NCBI RefSeq assembly: GCF_030694375.1
Contig: NZ_JAUXYL010000035.1
Span: 1-33,164, forward strand
Reading direction: 5' to 3'
Source: Algoriphagus sp.
Lineage (GTDB): Bacteria; Bacteroidota; Bacteroidia; Cytophagales; Cyclobacteriaceae
DNA: 33,164 nucleotides
Part shown: piece after piece, positions 1-8,480 of the stretch
Numbering within the stretch: the stretch's first letter is position 1
How the letters are laid out: the number at the start of each line of letters is the position of its first letter
Translations under genes and position numbers: made by a program
The notes under the pieces: generated by a model
Told to the model about the DNA's origin: nothing
Database searches by the model: none
What the model saw: only the letters and a program-made list of their open reading frames with translations

Positions 1-298
1 TAACCCAAAAGAACCAAAAGGTCAAGATTTGCCAAAGCTCCCACCGCACAAGGCCGAACGCTGGCTCGCTGGCAAATCCTCCCACCGCGCCCTTCCGATC
101 GATGTTTTGTTTACGCAGACTAAATCAAACGTGGTTTTACATTTATTGACTTACTTGGTGTGCAAAACCCTGTCATTTCCATTTTGTATGTTCGCAGAAT
201 ATTTTAGACTCAGTGTGACGAGAGTCGAAGGGTCAGGCTGACAACATTATGCCTTTGAAGATAAACTCAGAGCTATTTACAATCAACCACCAAAAAAA
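1..298. other. Gene-less left edge with an interspersed repeat copy
   Basis: No convincing gene is seen. One frame is open from the left edge to a stop at 239-241, but it has no good start, no recognisable domain, and its last third lies inside a repeat that recurs at about 14281. I therefore treat it as non-coding. The first 110 bases are richer in G+C than the rest and contain TCCCACCGC twice, about 50 bp apart. TTTGCCA near 28 and TGGCAAA near 70 form an inverted repeat. The sequence could be the end of a longer repeat that starts outside the window. Confidence 0.5.
171..220 (+). repeat. Interspersed repeat, copy 1 (about 48 bp core)
   Basis: The stretch beginning CCCTGTCATTTCCATTTTGT and ending near ACTCAGTGTG matches 14281-14330 with a single G/A difference in about 48 bases. 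The similarity seems to continue weakly: here TCGAAGGGTCAGGCT follows, and there TCGAAAATTATGGGACAGCC. The second copy lies inside a MITE-like element with inverted ends. This copy lacks a matching left inverted end, so it is either a different subtype or a decayed fragment. Confidence 0.7.
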
Positions 299-2098
299 AT
301 GAAGCAAAACCTACTCATAATCCTCCTCCTTCTCCTCGCTTTTGGGTGCCAAGAGAAAACAGCAGAAGTGGTTTCTATTGATACGATTTTTGAAGAGTAT
401 CAACAATTCAAGGATCGCATCAATCCCATTGAGGCGACAAAGGGTGGCAATTATGAATACAATGATTTCATAGCGAATTACATCTCTGATGCCTATCAAG
501 AAGACTTGAGGAAGAATTACTCGCACTTTTTGGAGTTGTTGAGCAAATTGGATACTACAGCCCTATCCGAAGCTGACCTGTTGAGCATGAAAGTAATGAA
601 ATGGGACTGCGAGGTGAAGTTGGAAGGCTTGAATAACCCCATTGTAACGATGGCATCCCCGATTTACAACTTACCCAGTTTTGAATTGATGCCCTTATTT
701 CAAATACAGTCACTGCATCTCTATGTTGCGCAATTGGCAGCCGGAGGGAGTGTTCAGCCTTTTGAAACGGTCGAAGATTATGACAATTGGTTAAAAAGAG
801 TGGGTGACTACCTGATATTTCTGGACACTGCTATCGTAAAAATGAAAGAAGGAATGGCTCAAAACATTGTACTTCCAACCGCATTGGCCCAAAAAATGAT
901 TCCTCAATTGGACGAGTTCATCACCAACCCAGTCGAGGCGCATTTATTTTACAAGCCCATTTTATCTATGCCTGAGTCCATCACTGAAGCCGATAAAAAT
1001 CGCGTTTCTGCTGCCTATAGCGCCATGATTACGACAAAGTTGAAGCCGAAATACACCGAACTTAAGGCGTTTTTGGTGAATGAGTATTTGCCAGCCTGTA
1101 GAGAAACGTCAGGGATTGGAGCCCTGCCAAATGGACCAGAAACTTACAATTACCTAATCAAGCTGCATACCACGACAAACTTAACAGCTGATGAGATTCA
1201 CGAACTTGGAAAAAGTGAGGTGGCTCGGATTTTAATTGAAATGGAGGAGGCGAAAAATAAAATGGGTTTCAAAGGTGACATCAAAGCATTTTTTGAGTCA
1301 GTCCGCAACAGTCCAGCCCAAATGCCTTTTACTGACCCTCAGCAAGTTGTTGACAATTTTAACAGCATCAAGGAACGGATTGATGGTACGCTAAATCAGG
1401 TTTTTGACTTGAAACCCAAAGCAGATTTTGTAGTGAGACGTACGGAAGCATTTCGCGAAGCCTCCGCAAGTGCTGAATATGTTCCTGGGACTAAAGATGC
1501 TTCAAGACCAGGGATTTTTTATGTGCCAATACCTGATGTTACAACCTACAATAAATATTCAGATGAAGCACTTTTTCTACATGAAGCCATTCCGGGCCAC
1601 CATTATCAATTATCTCTGCAACAGGAAAATAAAGATTTGCCGGAATTTTTACACCCAGAAAGCATGGGCGTTTTTGTGGAAGGATGGGCTTTGTATGCAG
1701 AATCCTTAGGTGATGAACTTGGTCTTTACAAGGATCCTATTCAATATTTTGGCATGCTGAGTATGGAAATGCATCGTGCTATTCGATTGGTCGTGGATAC
1801 CGGAATCCACAGCAAAGGATGGACACGTGAACAAGCCATTCAGTATTCATTAGATCACGAAGCAGAATCTGAAGATGCGGTTATTGCTGAAATTGAACGC
1901 TACATGGCCACTCCAGGCCAAGCTTTGTCCTATAAAATCGGTCAATTAAAAATTAGAGAATTAAGAACCAGAGCCGAAACCAAACTTGGTGACAAGTTCA
2001 GTGTCAAAGAGTTTCATAATCAAGTGCTAAATTCTGGAAGTTTGCCTTTAGTGTTATTAGAGGAAAAAATAGATAACTGGATTAATTCACAAATTTAG
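299..2098 (+). CDS. DUF885 family lipoprotein, probable zinc carboxypeptidase-like hydrolase
   Basis: The 599-aa product starts with a lipoprotein signal peptide; a hydrophobic run ends in the lipobox LAFGC with the lipidated Cys near residue 17, so it is probably anchored in an envelope membrane facing the periplasm or surface. The DUF885 hallmark HEAIPGHH lies at residues 428-435. VEGWALYAE follows about 30 residues later and supplies the usual third acidic ligand of gluzincin-like metallopeptidases (E461). The length is typical of the family. DUF885 proteins are widespread in Bacteroidota; a metal-dependent peptidase role is inferred from the motif, and the substrate is unknown. It is transcribed alone and converges on greB, with only 90 bp between them. 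Confidence 0.85.
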   Translation: MKQNLLIILLLLLAFGCQEKTAEVVSIDTIFEEYQQFKDRINPIEATKGGNYEYNDFIANYISDAYQEDLRKNYSHFLELLSKLDTTALSEADLLSMKVMKWDCEVKLEGLNNPIVTMASPIYNLPSFELMPLFQIQSLHLYVAQLAAGGSVQPFETVEDYDNWLKRVGDYLIFLDTAIVKMKEGMAQNIVLPTALAQKMIPQLDEFITNPVEAHLFYKPILSMPESITEADKNRVSAAYSAMITTKLKPKYTELKAFLVNEYLPACRETSGIGALPNGPETYNYLIKLHTTTNLTADEIHELGKSEVARILIEMEEAKNKMGFKGDIKAFFESVRNSPAQMPFTDPQQVVDNFNSIKERIDGTLNQVFDLKPKADFVVRRTEAFREASASAEYVPGTKDASRPGIFYVPIPDVTTYNKYSDEALFLHEAIPGHHYQLSLQQENKDLPEFLHPESMGVFVEGWALYAESLGDELGLYKDPIQYFGMLSMEMHRAIRLVVDTGIHSKGWTREQAIQYSLDHEAESEDAVIAEIERYMATPGQALSYKIGQLKIRELRTRAETKLGDKFSVKEFHNQVLNSGSLPLVLLEEKIDNWINSQI

Positions 2099-2188
2099 AT
2101 GATCCCCTCAGGTGTAGTCTATTCTTTTGAGGACTGGAGGATGCAGAGTGTTTAAAAACCACACCTAGCAATCTGGCTCAAGTCTCCC

Positions 2189-2662
2189 CTACTTCTCATA
2201 CTCAATCTTCTTAATCCGCCAAAGAATCTGTACGGTTGGAGTTTGGACTAGTACCTCCTCCCCTACTTCCTTTTTCAGCAGCGCTTGGGCCATGGGTGAA
2301 TCGATTGAGATATAGTCTCTGCGCTCAAAAATCTCCTCTCCTCCCACAATGCGGAAGCGTATCTTATGCCCTTTTGTATTCTCGATCTCGACCCAGGCTC
2401 CAAACATCACTTTTCCTTCCTGATAGGGTGTATAGTGAATCACATTCAAGTCATCGAGGCATTTGCGGAGGTAGTGAACCCGCTTGTCTATTTCGCGGAG
2501 CCGCTTTTTGTTGTAGTGGTAATCGGCATTCTCCGAGCGATCTCCCAAGCTCGCCGCCCAAGCGACTTTTTGAGTAGTCTCCGGACGCTCCACCTTCCAC
2601 AGATGGTCCAATTCAGCCTTCACCTTCTCCAAACCTTCGGGAGTAATCCACATCGTCTTCAT
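2189..2662 (-). CDS. greB: Transcription elongation factor GreB
   Basis: The 157-aa product has the two-part GreA/GreB layout. An N-terminal coiled coil of about 75 residues contains the tip DRSENADYHYNKKRLREIDK, whose acidic residues reach into the RNA polymerase secondary channel and stimulate cleavage of backtracked RNA. It is followed by the C-terminal FKBP-like domain with the signature SIDSPMAQALLKKEVGE. The DYHYNKKRLREID tip favours GreB over GreA. It lies 11 nt downstream of the small membrane-protein gene on the same strand and is probably co-transcribed from the promoter at 3153-3160. rapA, another RNA-polymerase-associated factor, lies just upstream on the same strand. Confidence 0.92.
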   Translation of the reverse strand: MKTMWITPEGLEKVKAELDHLWKVERPETTQKVAWAASLGDRSENADYHYNKKRLREIDKRVHYLRKCLDDLNVIHYTPYQEGKVMFGAWVEIENTKGHKIRFRIVGGEEIFERRDYISIDSPMAQALLKKEVGEEVLVQTPTVQILWRIKKIEYEK

Positions 2663-2673
2663 TTTTCCACAGC

Positions 2674-3132
2674 TTAATTAAACCCTCCCATGGCTACAAC
2701 AGTGGTCACCCACACCAAGACGCATGAGAAAAAAATCCCGATGGTATTGGCTAGAAAAGCTTTCCTTCTATCCAAACCAAAAAGATATCCTGCAATGCTA
2801 CCTGCATATACACCTGTGCCGGGAAGCGGAATCAATACAAAGAACATTAAGCCCCAGAAACCATATTTTTTCACATTTTTGCCCGCGCCAGCTTTTGCTC
2901 TACGCCCTACAAAAATTGCCGCTTTTTTGTAAGATTTCCATTTCATGAAATACCGGTTTATTACATCTAAAAAAAACGACATAATGGGGAATACCATCAC
3001 ATTGGCCGAAAAGCAAAGAACAAAAGCCAAGTAAATATTTATATCATTGAGCAAGGCGTAAGGAATACCCAATTTCGCCTCTCCAAAAGGGGAAATGCTC
3101 CACAGCATGGCGATTAATATGTCGAGAAACAT
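2674..3132 (-). CDS. Small multidrug export protein family (PF06695) membrane protein
   Basis: The predicted 152-aa integral membrane protein has about four hydrophobic segments and the family signature FVLIPLPGTGVYAGSIAGYL. The family is annotated as small multidrug export protein, but the transport activity is poorly supported in general. The open frame extends upstream to a GTG at 3180. I reject that start because a good -7 box (TACTTTTG, 3160-3153) lies inside the extension and would put the transcript start downstream of the GTG. The ATG at 3132 gives MFLDILIAMLW, a normal start for this family. greB follows after 11 nt, so the two probably form an operon. Confidence 0.8.
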   Translation of the reverse strand: MFLDILIAMLWSISPFGEAKLGIPYALLNDINIYLAFVLCFSANVMVFPIMSFFLDVINRYFMKWKSYKKAAIFVGRRAKAGAGKNVKKYGFWGLMFFVLIPLPGTGVYAGSIAGYLFGLDRRKAFLANTIGIFFSCVLVWVTTVVAMGGFN

Positions 3133-3152
3133 CAGGTGGTGATTAGAAGCTG

Positions 3153-3160
3153 CAAAAGTA
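3153..3160 (-). promoter_or_regulatory. Bacteroidota -7 promoter box for the membrane protein/greB operon
   Basis: On the minus strand this reads TACTTTTG, a perfect match to the Bacteroidota -7 consensus TAnnTTTG. It lies 20 nt upstream of the ATG at 3132. No convincing -33 TTTG is seen at the right spacing. The box is identical to the one in front of typA. Confidence 0.55.
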
Positions 3161-3243
3161 GTGAATTCCGGATCTGCCACAGATGGGCAAAACTTTGAAT
3201 TGTTGATAAAAACGCTTTCCCGTGCAAAAGGATTTGGTTTTCT

Positions 3244-6072
3244 TTACTCCATCCTGATCAACTGCACCGCATCCAATCTTATTCTTGCTTTTTTGATTAG
3301 GTAAAATAAGGTATTTCGTTCTTCCATGGCAGCCTGGATTTCGTCAGCTCGGATGTCTATATTTTTCTTTTGCAAAGCAGTAAGCCGATTGATCTCATGA
3401 TTCAGGATGCCTTTCATCCGTTCCAATCCTTTTTCGATTTCTATTTCGCCCATTTCCTCCGCGATTTCTGTGGCGGATTCAATCATATTGGGCAGCATCG
3501 TTTCCACAAATAGATCATTTTCCAGCAAGGTATCTATGTTGCCGGGAACAATACATTTGTTGAGCATTGCCACAGAATAGTTTTCTGTCTGGTCCTCCCC
3601 TTCATGGTCTACCACCAATCGCAGTGGGGTATGAGGCAGAAAGCGATCTATATCCATCCGCTGCTTTCCCGCTGTTTCCAAAACAAAAATCAATTCAAGC
3701 ATAAGTCCGGGTTTACCCGATTTCCGAATCAGTCCACAGCTGGCAGTTCCGATGGAGGAGCTAAGCACCTTATCGATGGCTCCAGTTGCCATGGGATGAT
3801 CCCAAGTAATGAAGCTAACGTCCTCTCTGCTGAGTGCGCGCTGTCTGTCAAAGGTAACCTGGACTCCTTCTTTGGGAATTGATGGAAAAACAGATGCACT
3901 ATAGGAAGCTGGATGCAGCAAATAGCTCCGTGCGGCAAGGTCTTCCATCTCGATGTCAAAATGTCGAAAAACTTTGGTCAGATACATCTCCAAGGCAGGA
4001 TCATTGTCTTCGGCACGTATTTGCTGAATCAATTTCTCTGCAACTTTCGGGCGAAATGAATTCATTTCCAGCATACTGTCCCGCCCTTCGGCCAGGCTTT
4101 TCTTCAGTACTTCTTGATAGTCAGCAGTCTCCTTGATCAAGGCATCCAATTCGGATTCGGCGGCATCAAAAGATGCATTATTGGAAATGGCAAGTAATCG
4201 CTTGCTGTAGCGTTTGGAAATCAAATTTCCTCCCTCAAGGTTGGCATTAAAGGCATTTAAACCTTCATGAAACCACCTGACTAGGAGCTCTTGCGGGCTG
4301 CCGATGAGATACGGAATGTAAATCCTGATGTCCTTTTTTTGGCTGATTCGGTCAAGTCGGCCGATTCGCTGCTCCAGCAACTCAGGATGGTAAGGCATAT
4401 CAAACAGGACGAGGTGATGGGCAAATTGGAAATTCCGTCCTTCACTGCCTATCTCAGAGCAAAGTAGGATCTGAGCACCATCGGGCTCAGCAAACCAAGC
4501 GGCATTGCGATCCCGCTGTACAAGCGTGAGGTCTTCGTGAAAAACACTCGCGGTAAGCTCAGGGAATTTACTTAATGCCGACTCTAAGGCCAGTACTTTT
4601 TCCTTGGAAGTACAGATCAATAAAATCTTTGCAGGGTCCAACTCCTCCATTTTTCCCACCAGCCACTTCACCCTCGGATCTTCGTCAAACCAAAATTCCT
4701 GCTCAGGATTTGAATCAGAACCCTTTTCCATATCCCGGGAAAACTCATTTCTCAGCCGATCAATCCATAGGTTTTGGTTTCCCTCTTCGGAAAGGGGAAT
4801 CAGCTGGGCAATTCGTTTAGGAAATCCACTCATGGCCAATCGGGTGTTTCGAAACAGTACTCTACCAGGACCATGTTGATCCAGCAAATCTTCGATTAAG
4901 TTGTGAATAGCTTGTTCATCCTTTTTAGCAAGTAGCGCAACTCTTTCCTTGGAAAAAATTGACTCCAATAGCGTTGTTTCTTTGGCTTTTAAAGCTTTGC
5001 CAGAAGACAATTTTTCGACAATCGAAGCGATGTCTTTGTTGCCTTCAGATTCGTTTATAAAATCCTGAAAATTAGCATACCGATTGGGGTCAAGTAAGCG
5101 AAGCCGTGCAAAGTGACTTTCCTCCCCCAATTGCTCCGGAGTAGCAGTCAAAAGCAACAGGCCTTTTGCCACCCGACTCAACAATTCCACGATACTATAC
5201 TCCGGACTTGCCTCGGCTACCGACCATTCGAGGTGATGCGCTTCGTCCACTACCAGCATGTCCCAATTGGCAGAAACGGCCTGTTTGGTTCGCTTTTCAG
5301 AACCTGCCAGAAACTCGGTGCTACAAATCACCAGCTGATCATCCAAAAATGGATTTCCTTCGGGAGCACCTTTTTCAAGAGAAGCACAGCGTGTTTCATC
5401 GAAAATATTGAACCACAGGTTGAATTTTCGCAGGACCTCCACAAACCACTGATGAACCAGGGATTCAGGAACGAAGATCAGTACCCGTGATATCCTGCCT
5501 GTCACCAGCAAGCGATGGAGAATCAGACAGGCTTCAATGGTTTTTCCCAGTCCCACCTGATCGGAAAGCAAAACACGGGGCGCAAACCGCGAACTCACCT
5601 CATGGGCGATGTACAATTGATGCGGAATCAAATCTACTTTCCCTCCAACAAATCCATGCACCGGAGCTATTCTTCGTTGATAATCGTGATTCAGCGTTTC
5701 TCGGCGCAGGGCAAAAAATTCCGGCAAATCCACGTCTCCCGAAAACAGTCGATCTTCTACTGTGTGAGAGATGGTCACATCCCCAAGTTCAGGCTCACTT
5801 AATTTTCTTCCGTCGCCAAAGTAGGTATAAAGCCCAGCTTCGAGTTTTACTTCTTCAATCAATAGCGTTTGTCCCTGCTGATCGACAATGGAATGCCCCG
5901 GTTTGAAAATCGTCCGCAACAAGGGAGCGCTTTCTATTGAATACTGTCTCGCTTCGGCTGACGCAGGAAAAGAGATCCGTACCTTACCCTTACTGACTTC
6001 TGTCACGATACCCACCCCCAACTCAGGTTCTCCTGCACTGGTATAGCGTTGATTTAGTAAAAATTCTCCCAT
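3244..6072 (-). CDS. rapA: RNA polymerase-associated ATPase RapA (SNF2/Swi2 family)
   Basis: The 942-aa product is close to the usual RapA/HepA length of about 970. In order it shows an N-terminal Tudor-like region (residues 1-100), helicase motif I GLGKT at 174-178, motif II DEAHH at 276-280, motif III LLLTATP, and in the second RecA lobe motifs V and VI (GSEGRNFQFA and LLEQRIGRLDRI). A C-terminal region of about 300 residues is characteristic of RapA. RapA binds core RNA polymerase and uses ATP to recycle it after termination. The ATG at 6072 is supported by an N-terminus (MGEFLLNQRYTSAGEPELG) resembling RapA starts. greB lies downstream on the same strand, separated by one gene. Confidence 0.88.
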   Translation of the reverse strand: MGEFLLNQRYTSAGEPELGVGIVTEVSKGKVRISFPASAEARQYSIESAPLLRTIFKPGHSIVDQQGQTLLIEEVKLEAGLYTYFGDGRKLSEPELGDVTISHTVEDRLFSGDVDLPEFFALRRETLNHDYQRRIAPVHGFVGGKVDLIPHQLYIAHEVSSRFAPRVLLSDQVGLGKTIEACLILHRLLVTGRISRVLIFVPESLVHQWFVEVLRKFNLWFNIFDETRCASLEKGAPEGNPFLDDQLVICSTEFLAGSEKRTKQAVSANWDMLVVDEAHHLEWSVAEASPEYSIVELLSRVAKGLLLLTATPEQLGEESHFARLRLLDPNRYANFQDFINESEGNKDIASIVEKLSSGKALKAKETTLLESIFSKERVALLAKKDEQAIHNLIEDLLDQHGPGRVLFRNTRLAMSGFPKRIAQLIPLSEEGNQNLWIDRLRNEFSRDMEKGSDSNPEQEFWFDEDPRVKWLVGKMEELDPAKILLICTSKEKVLALESALSKFPELTASVFHEDLTLVQRDRNAAWFAEPDGAQILLCSEIGSEGRNFQFAHHLVLFDMPYHPELLEQRIGRLDRISQKKDIRIYIPYLIGSPQELLVRWFHEGLNAFNANLEGGNLISKRYSKRLLAISNNASFDAAESELDALIKETADYQEVLKKSLAEGRDSMLEMNSFRPKVAEKLIQQIRAEDNDPALEMYLTKVFRHFDIEMEDLAARSYLLHPASYSASVFPSIPKEGVQVTFDRQRALSREDVSFITWDHPMATGAIDKVLSSSIGTASCGLIRKSGKPGLMLELIFVLETAGKQRMDIDRFLPHTPLRLVVDHEGEDQTENYSVAMLNKCIVPGNIDTLLENDLFVETMLPNMIESATEIAEEMGEIEIEKGLERMKGILNHEINRLTALQKKNIDIRADEIQAAMEERNTLFYLIKKARIRLDAVQLIRME

Positions 6073-6130
6073 GCTTTGTTTAAATGTTAGATTCCGAATA
6101 AACCGATTAAGCTTTAGGATCGGAATCGCA

Positions 6131-6138
6131 CAAAGGTA
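6131..6138 (-). promoter_or_regulatory. Bacteroidota -7 promoter box for rapA
   Basis: The minus strand reads TACCTTTG, matching TAnnTTTG, 58 nt upstream of the rapA ATG. It would give a leader of about 50 nt. No clear -33 element was found. Confidence 0.45.
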
Positions 6139-6223
6139 ACAGTCTCGGGAAGGGTATCGGGATAAAATTGAAAGGTTAGAGGTTATGCCAACCCAAGATT
6201 AGATTGATTTATTTATTTCTACC

Positions 6224-6640
6224 CTAAAACAATCTTTCCTGCATAAATCGCTCACAATTCATCACAGGAATTTTGGAGAAATAAAAGCCGTTTTTATCCT
6301 CCGTGATAATCACTTCACAGGCAGAATTCAATGCTGAATAGTACTCCAAACCATCTTCAAAATCATTCACGCGCTCGTCCGATGCAGTCAATCGCACAGT
6401 CTCCTGATCGACTAAGGTGCTTTTGAGCTTGGTGGAAATGATTTCAAGCTTCTTCTTAGCCATAGCAGTTCCGCTTTTTTTCTCCGAAAAATAAAAAGCA
6501 ATTGCCAGACAAATCGGAGAAGTATAAAGCTCAAAGCCGGGTTTGTCCGCCAAACTTAAAATCCGGGATGAGTTTGGAAAAAGTGGATACTCCTTGTTCA
6601 AGACCGAAACCAACACATTGGCATCCAGAAAAACTCTCAT
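6224..6640 (-). CDS. PIN-domain toxin (VapC-like putative RNase)
   Basis: The 138-aa protein starts MRVFLDANVLVSVLN, the first PIN motif with D6 as a metal ligand. Later acidic positions are D93/D96 in NDFEDGLEYY and D115 in ITEDKNGFY. PIN toxins are Mg-dependent ribonucleases, usually of the VapC type. The second conserved acidic residue, expected near residues 43-48, is not evident; the sequence there is SPICLAIAFYF, so the active site may be non-standard. The ATG overlaps the stop of the upstream antitoxin gene by 4 nt (ATGA), which indicates translational coupling in a type II toxin-antitoxin operon. The target RNA is not predictable from sequence. Confidence 0.8.
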   Translation of the reverse strand: MRVFLDANVLVSVLNKEYPLFPNSSRILSLADKPGFELYTSPICLAIAFYFSEKKSGTAMAKKKLEIISTKLKSTLVDQETVRLTASDERVNDFEDGLEYYSALNSACEVIITEDKNGFYFSKIPVMNCERFMQERLF

Positions 6641-6891
6641 TTTTTACTTTCAAAAAATTCATTCTTGAGGTCATTTCGGCCAGGAAGCTTTCTGTATTCG
6701 ATCGGTCCTTCAGATACTTCATTGATCCAATCTGAAACAGGCAACTCCTCCAAAGATTTATAGTTTTTGGAGGTAATCTGAGAATACAAATACTCTGTCA
6801 ATCGGGAAAGACTGATGTTATGGCTCTCTGCGAAGTCCTTTGCCTTTTCAATGACATCTTTATTGAAGGCAAGTGTGATTTTAGCATCCAT
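6637..6891 (-). CDS. Antitoxin of the PIN pair (DUF6364-like, ribbon-helix-helix)
   Basis: The 84-aa protein begins MDAKITLAFNKDVIEKAK, a beta strand followed by helices, consistent with a ribbon-helix-helix DNA-binding domain. The later part (LPVSDWINEVSEG and a lysine-rich tail) is likely to bind and neutralise the toxin. The stop overlaps the toxin ATG by 4 nt. A -7 box (TATCTTTG) ends only 2 nt before the ATG, so the transcript is predicted to be leaderless. Repeated TACGYAAAR words upstream (6922, 6944, 7002) are candidate operators for autoregulation. Confidence 0.78.
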   Translation of the reverse strand: MDAKITLAFNKDVIEKAKDFAESHNISLSRLTEYLYSQITSKNYKSLEELPVSDWINEVSEGPIEYRKLPGRNDLKNEFFESKK

Positions 6892-6893
6892 GA

Positions 6894-6901
6894 CAAAGAT
6901 A
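6894..6901 (-). promoter_or_regulatory. -7 box of the toxin-antitoxin operon, abutting the start codon
   Basis: The minus strand reads TATCTTTG, a full TAnnTTTG match, only 2 nt before the ATG at 6891. Transcription would then start at or next to the A of the ATG, giving a leaderless mRNA. A TTTG lies upstream at a spacing of about 24 nt, longer than the usual 19-21. Confidence 0.5.
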
Positions 6902-6921
6902 TTTAATAGGAAATAATTTAC

Positions 6922-7010
6922 TACGCAAAGAAAAATAAATCTATACGTAAAGCAAAGTCTTTCTTAAAAAATTTCTCTCAAATAATTGAAAATTAATCCA
7001 ATACGCAAAA
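6922..7010. promoter_or_regulatory. Three TACGYAAAR direct repeats, possible antitoxin operators
   Basis: TACGCAAAG at 6922-6930, TACGTAAAG at 6944-6952 and TACGCAAAA at 7002-7010 lie in the same orientation upstream of the antitoxin gene. The first two are 22 bp apart, about two helical turns, as expected for cooperating ribbon-helix-helix dimers. The rest of the 243-bp gap between the antitoxin and the DUF4407 gene is AT-rich with no supported gene. Confidence 0.35.
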
Positions 7011-7134
7011 TAAGCATGCAAGCTCAACCCTTTGGCAACTAACTGGAAATAGGATTGAATATCGCAAAAATTAGTTAAGTACATCTTCTTGACTTTAGCG
7101 GACAAGTTTGGAATGTAGATGACTTGAAAATTGA

Positions 7135-8271
7135 TCATTGTCCATTGGGAATTGTTAATTTTTTAAGCTTTTCTTCAATCTCAGCGATTTCGGCCTCGGT
7201 TTGCGCTTTGTTCTTCTTATTGGTTTTTTCTTTGTTGAGGTCCGTGGCGTAAAAATGTGTATCCTGAAAGTAACTCACCCGGGCTTCGGATTCCCCTTTG
7301 GCTTTGGTCCACTTTTCACCTTTGAAGAGTTTCACTTTTTCCTCGTGTAGCTCCAGCAATTCATCATAAGGACCGCGAGCTGAAATCAACTTGACGAAGA
7401 TCGGCGCGGTCTCGATTGCGATGAAAAGTAACATGATAAAAATATTAGCCATCGCCATTGCAGAGCTTTCTGTAGTCAACACAGACAAGGCGTCCATTCG
7501 GGCAGCCAAACCGTCAAAGCCTTCGATTCCGGGTTGTTGCTTTTCAAATTCTGCCTGACGAAAGGCAATAAATTGACGAATCTGCGCTTCCAAGGTATCA
7601 ACCCTCACCTGATTTCTTTTGCGCAACTCATCCAATGCAAGCTGTGCGGCATCGAGTTGCGCTTCCTTCTTTTTGGCATTGGTTCCCAAGCCTACAATTC
7701 CGCTGGTGCCGGAGGTTTTCTCCCCGAATCGCTCTGCATCGTATTCTCTTTGGACCTGATCTCTGAAAGTTTCCGCTTGGGAAACTTCACTTTTCAAGGT
7801 GTCAATCTTTGCTTCCAATTCCTGAATCTCAGGAAATCCTTTGGCTAAATTCGCTTTGGATTGTGCAATAAATTCAGTCTTTTTCTCATCCAATTTCCGG
7901 TTAATTTCCCGCTCAAACATTTTCAATTCCAAAGGCTTGGAAATTACTAATGCGAGTAAAACAGCCAAGACCAGTCTGGGAATTGCAAGCTTCCATTCAG
8001 CCAAGGCATTTTCTTTTTTTCGCATACTGGAAACAATAAACCGATCCAGATTAAAAATCATCAGTCCCCAAAGTACCCCAAAGAAAATCGCTGGGACCAA
8101 AGATTGAAACATCGTGAAAAGCGCATAACCGGCAGCCAATGCCGCCAGTACACCTGTGAAAAAAACTGTCGCTCCAATTCCAAAATATTTGTTGGATTCG
8201 GTAGGGGCACGCTTGAGCAAAGCAAAATTTGCTCCGCTGCAAAACCAAAAGAAACGGGTGAGTTGATGCAT
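7135..8271 (-). CDS. DUF4407 domain membrane/coiled-coil protein
   Basis: The 378-aa protein begins MHQLTRFFWFCSGANFALLK, the typical start of DUF4407 proteins. The open frame runs 27 codons further upstream, but those residues do not fit the family. Three hydrophobic segments (about 31-55, 58-78 and 98-113) are followed by a charged coiled-coil region (about 115-265), a fourth hydrophobic segment (about 274-295) and a charged C-terminal tail rich in K and E. The layout suggests an inner-membrane protein with a large helical soluble domain. The molecular function of DUF4407 is unknown to me. It is transcribed singly and divergently from the esterase gene. Confidence 0.85.
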   Translation of the reverse strand: MHQLTRFFWFCSGANFALLKRAPTESNKYFGIGATVFFTGVLAALAAGYALFTMFQSLVPAIFFGVLWGLMIFNLDRFIVSSMRKKENALAEWKLAIPRLVLAVLLALVISKPLELKMFEREINRKLDEKKTEFIAQSKANLAKGFPEIQELEAKIDTLKSEVSQAETFRDQVQREYDAERFGEKTSGTSGIVGLGTNAKKKEAQLDAAQLALDELRKRNQVRVDTLEAQIRQFIAFRQAEFEKQQPGIEGFDGLAARMDALSVLTTESSAMAMANIFIMLLFIAIETAPIFVKLISARGPYDELLELHEEKVKLFKGEKWTKAKGESEARVSYFQDTHFYATDLNKEKTNKKNKAQTEAEIAEIEEKLKKLTIPNGQ

Positions 8272-8480
8272 GGATTGAAGATTGATTATTGGAATATTAA
8301 AGAGAACGCTAAAACTCCTCCAAAAAGATGCTGGAAAGTTTTTGACATCCACATCCCCTTAGAAATGTGACCAAACCCCCATTTCCAGTGACAGAAACAG
8401 GTTTTGAGAACTCCAGAATACTCAGCGTACAACCATCTATTTTGTACGGACTGTACGCATTCGGCCAGCTGATGAACGGT

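Noticed and set aside
29..241. 70-codon open frame at the left edge
   Set aside because: It starts with TTG, has no recognised domain, and its end lies in an interspersed repeat whose second copy is non-coding in the same sense.
3133..3180. N-terminal extension of the small multidrug-export-type protein from a GTG
   Set aside because: It contains the operon's own -7 promoter box and adds residues not expected in the family.
5487..5906. 139-codon open frame antisense to rapA
   Set aside because: It overlaps the conserved N-terminal part and helicase motif I of rapA and looks like a shadow frame.
6941..7138. 65-codon open frame between antitoxin and DUF4407 gene
   Set aside because: AT-rich sequence, no good start context and no domain; it overlaps the possible operator repeats.
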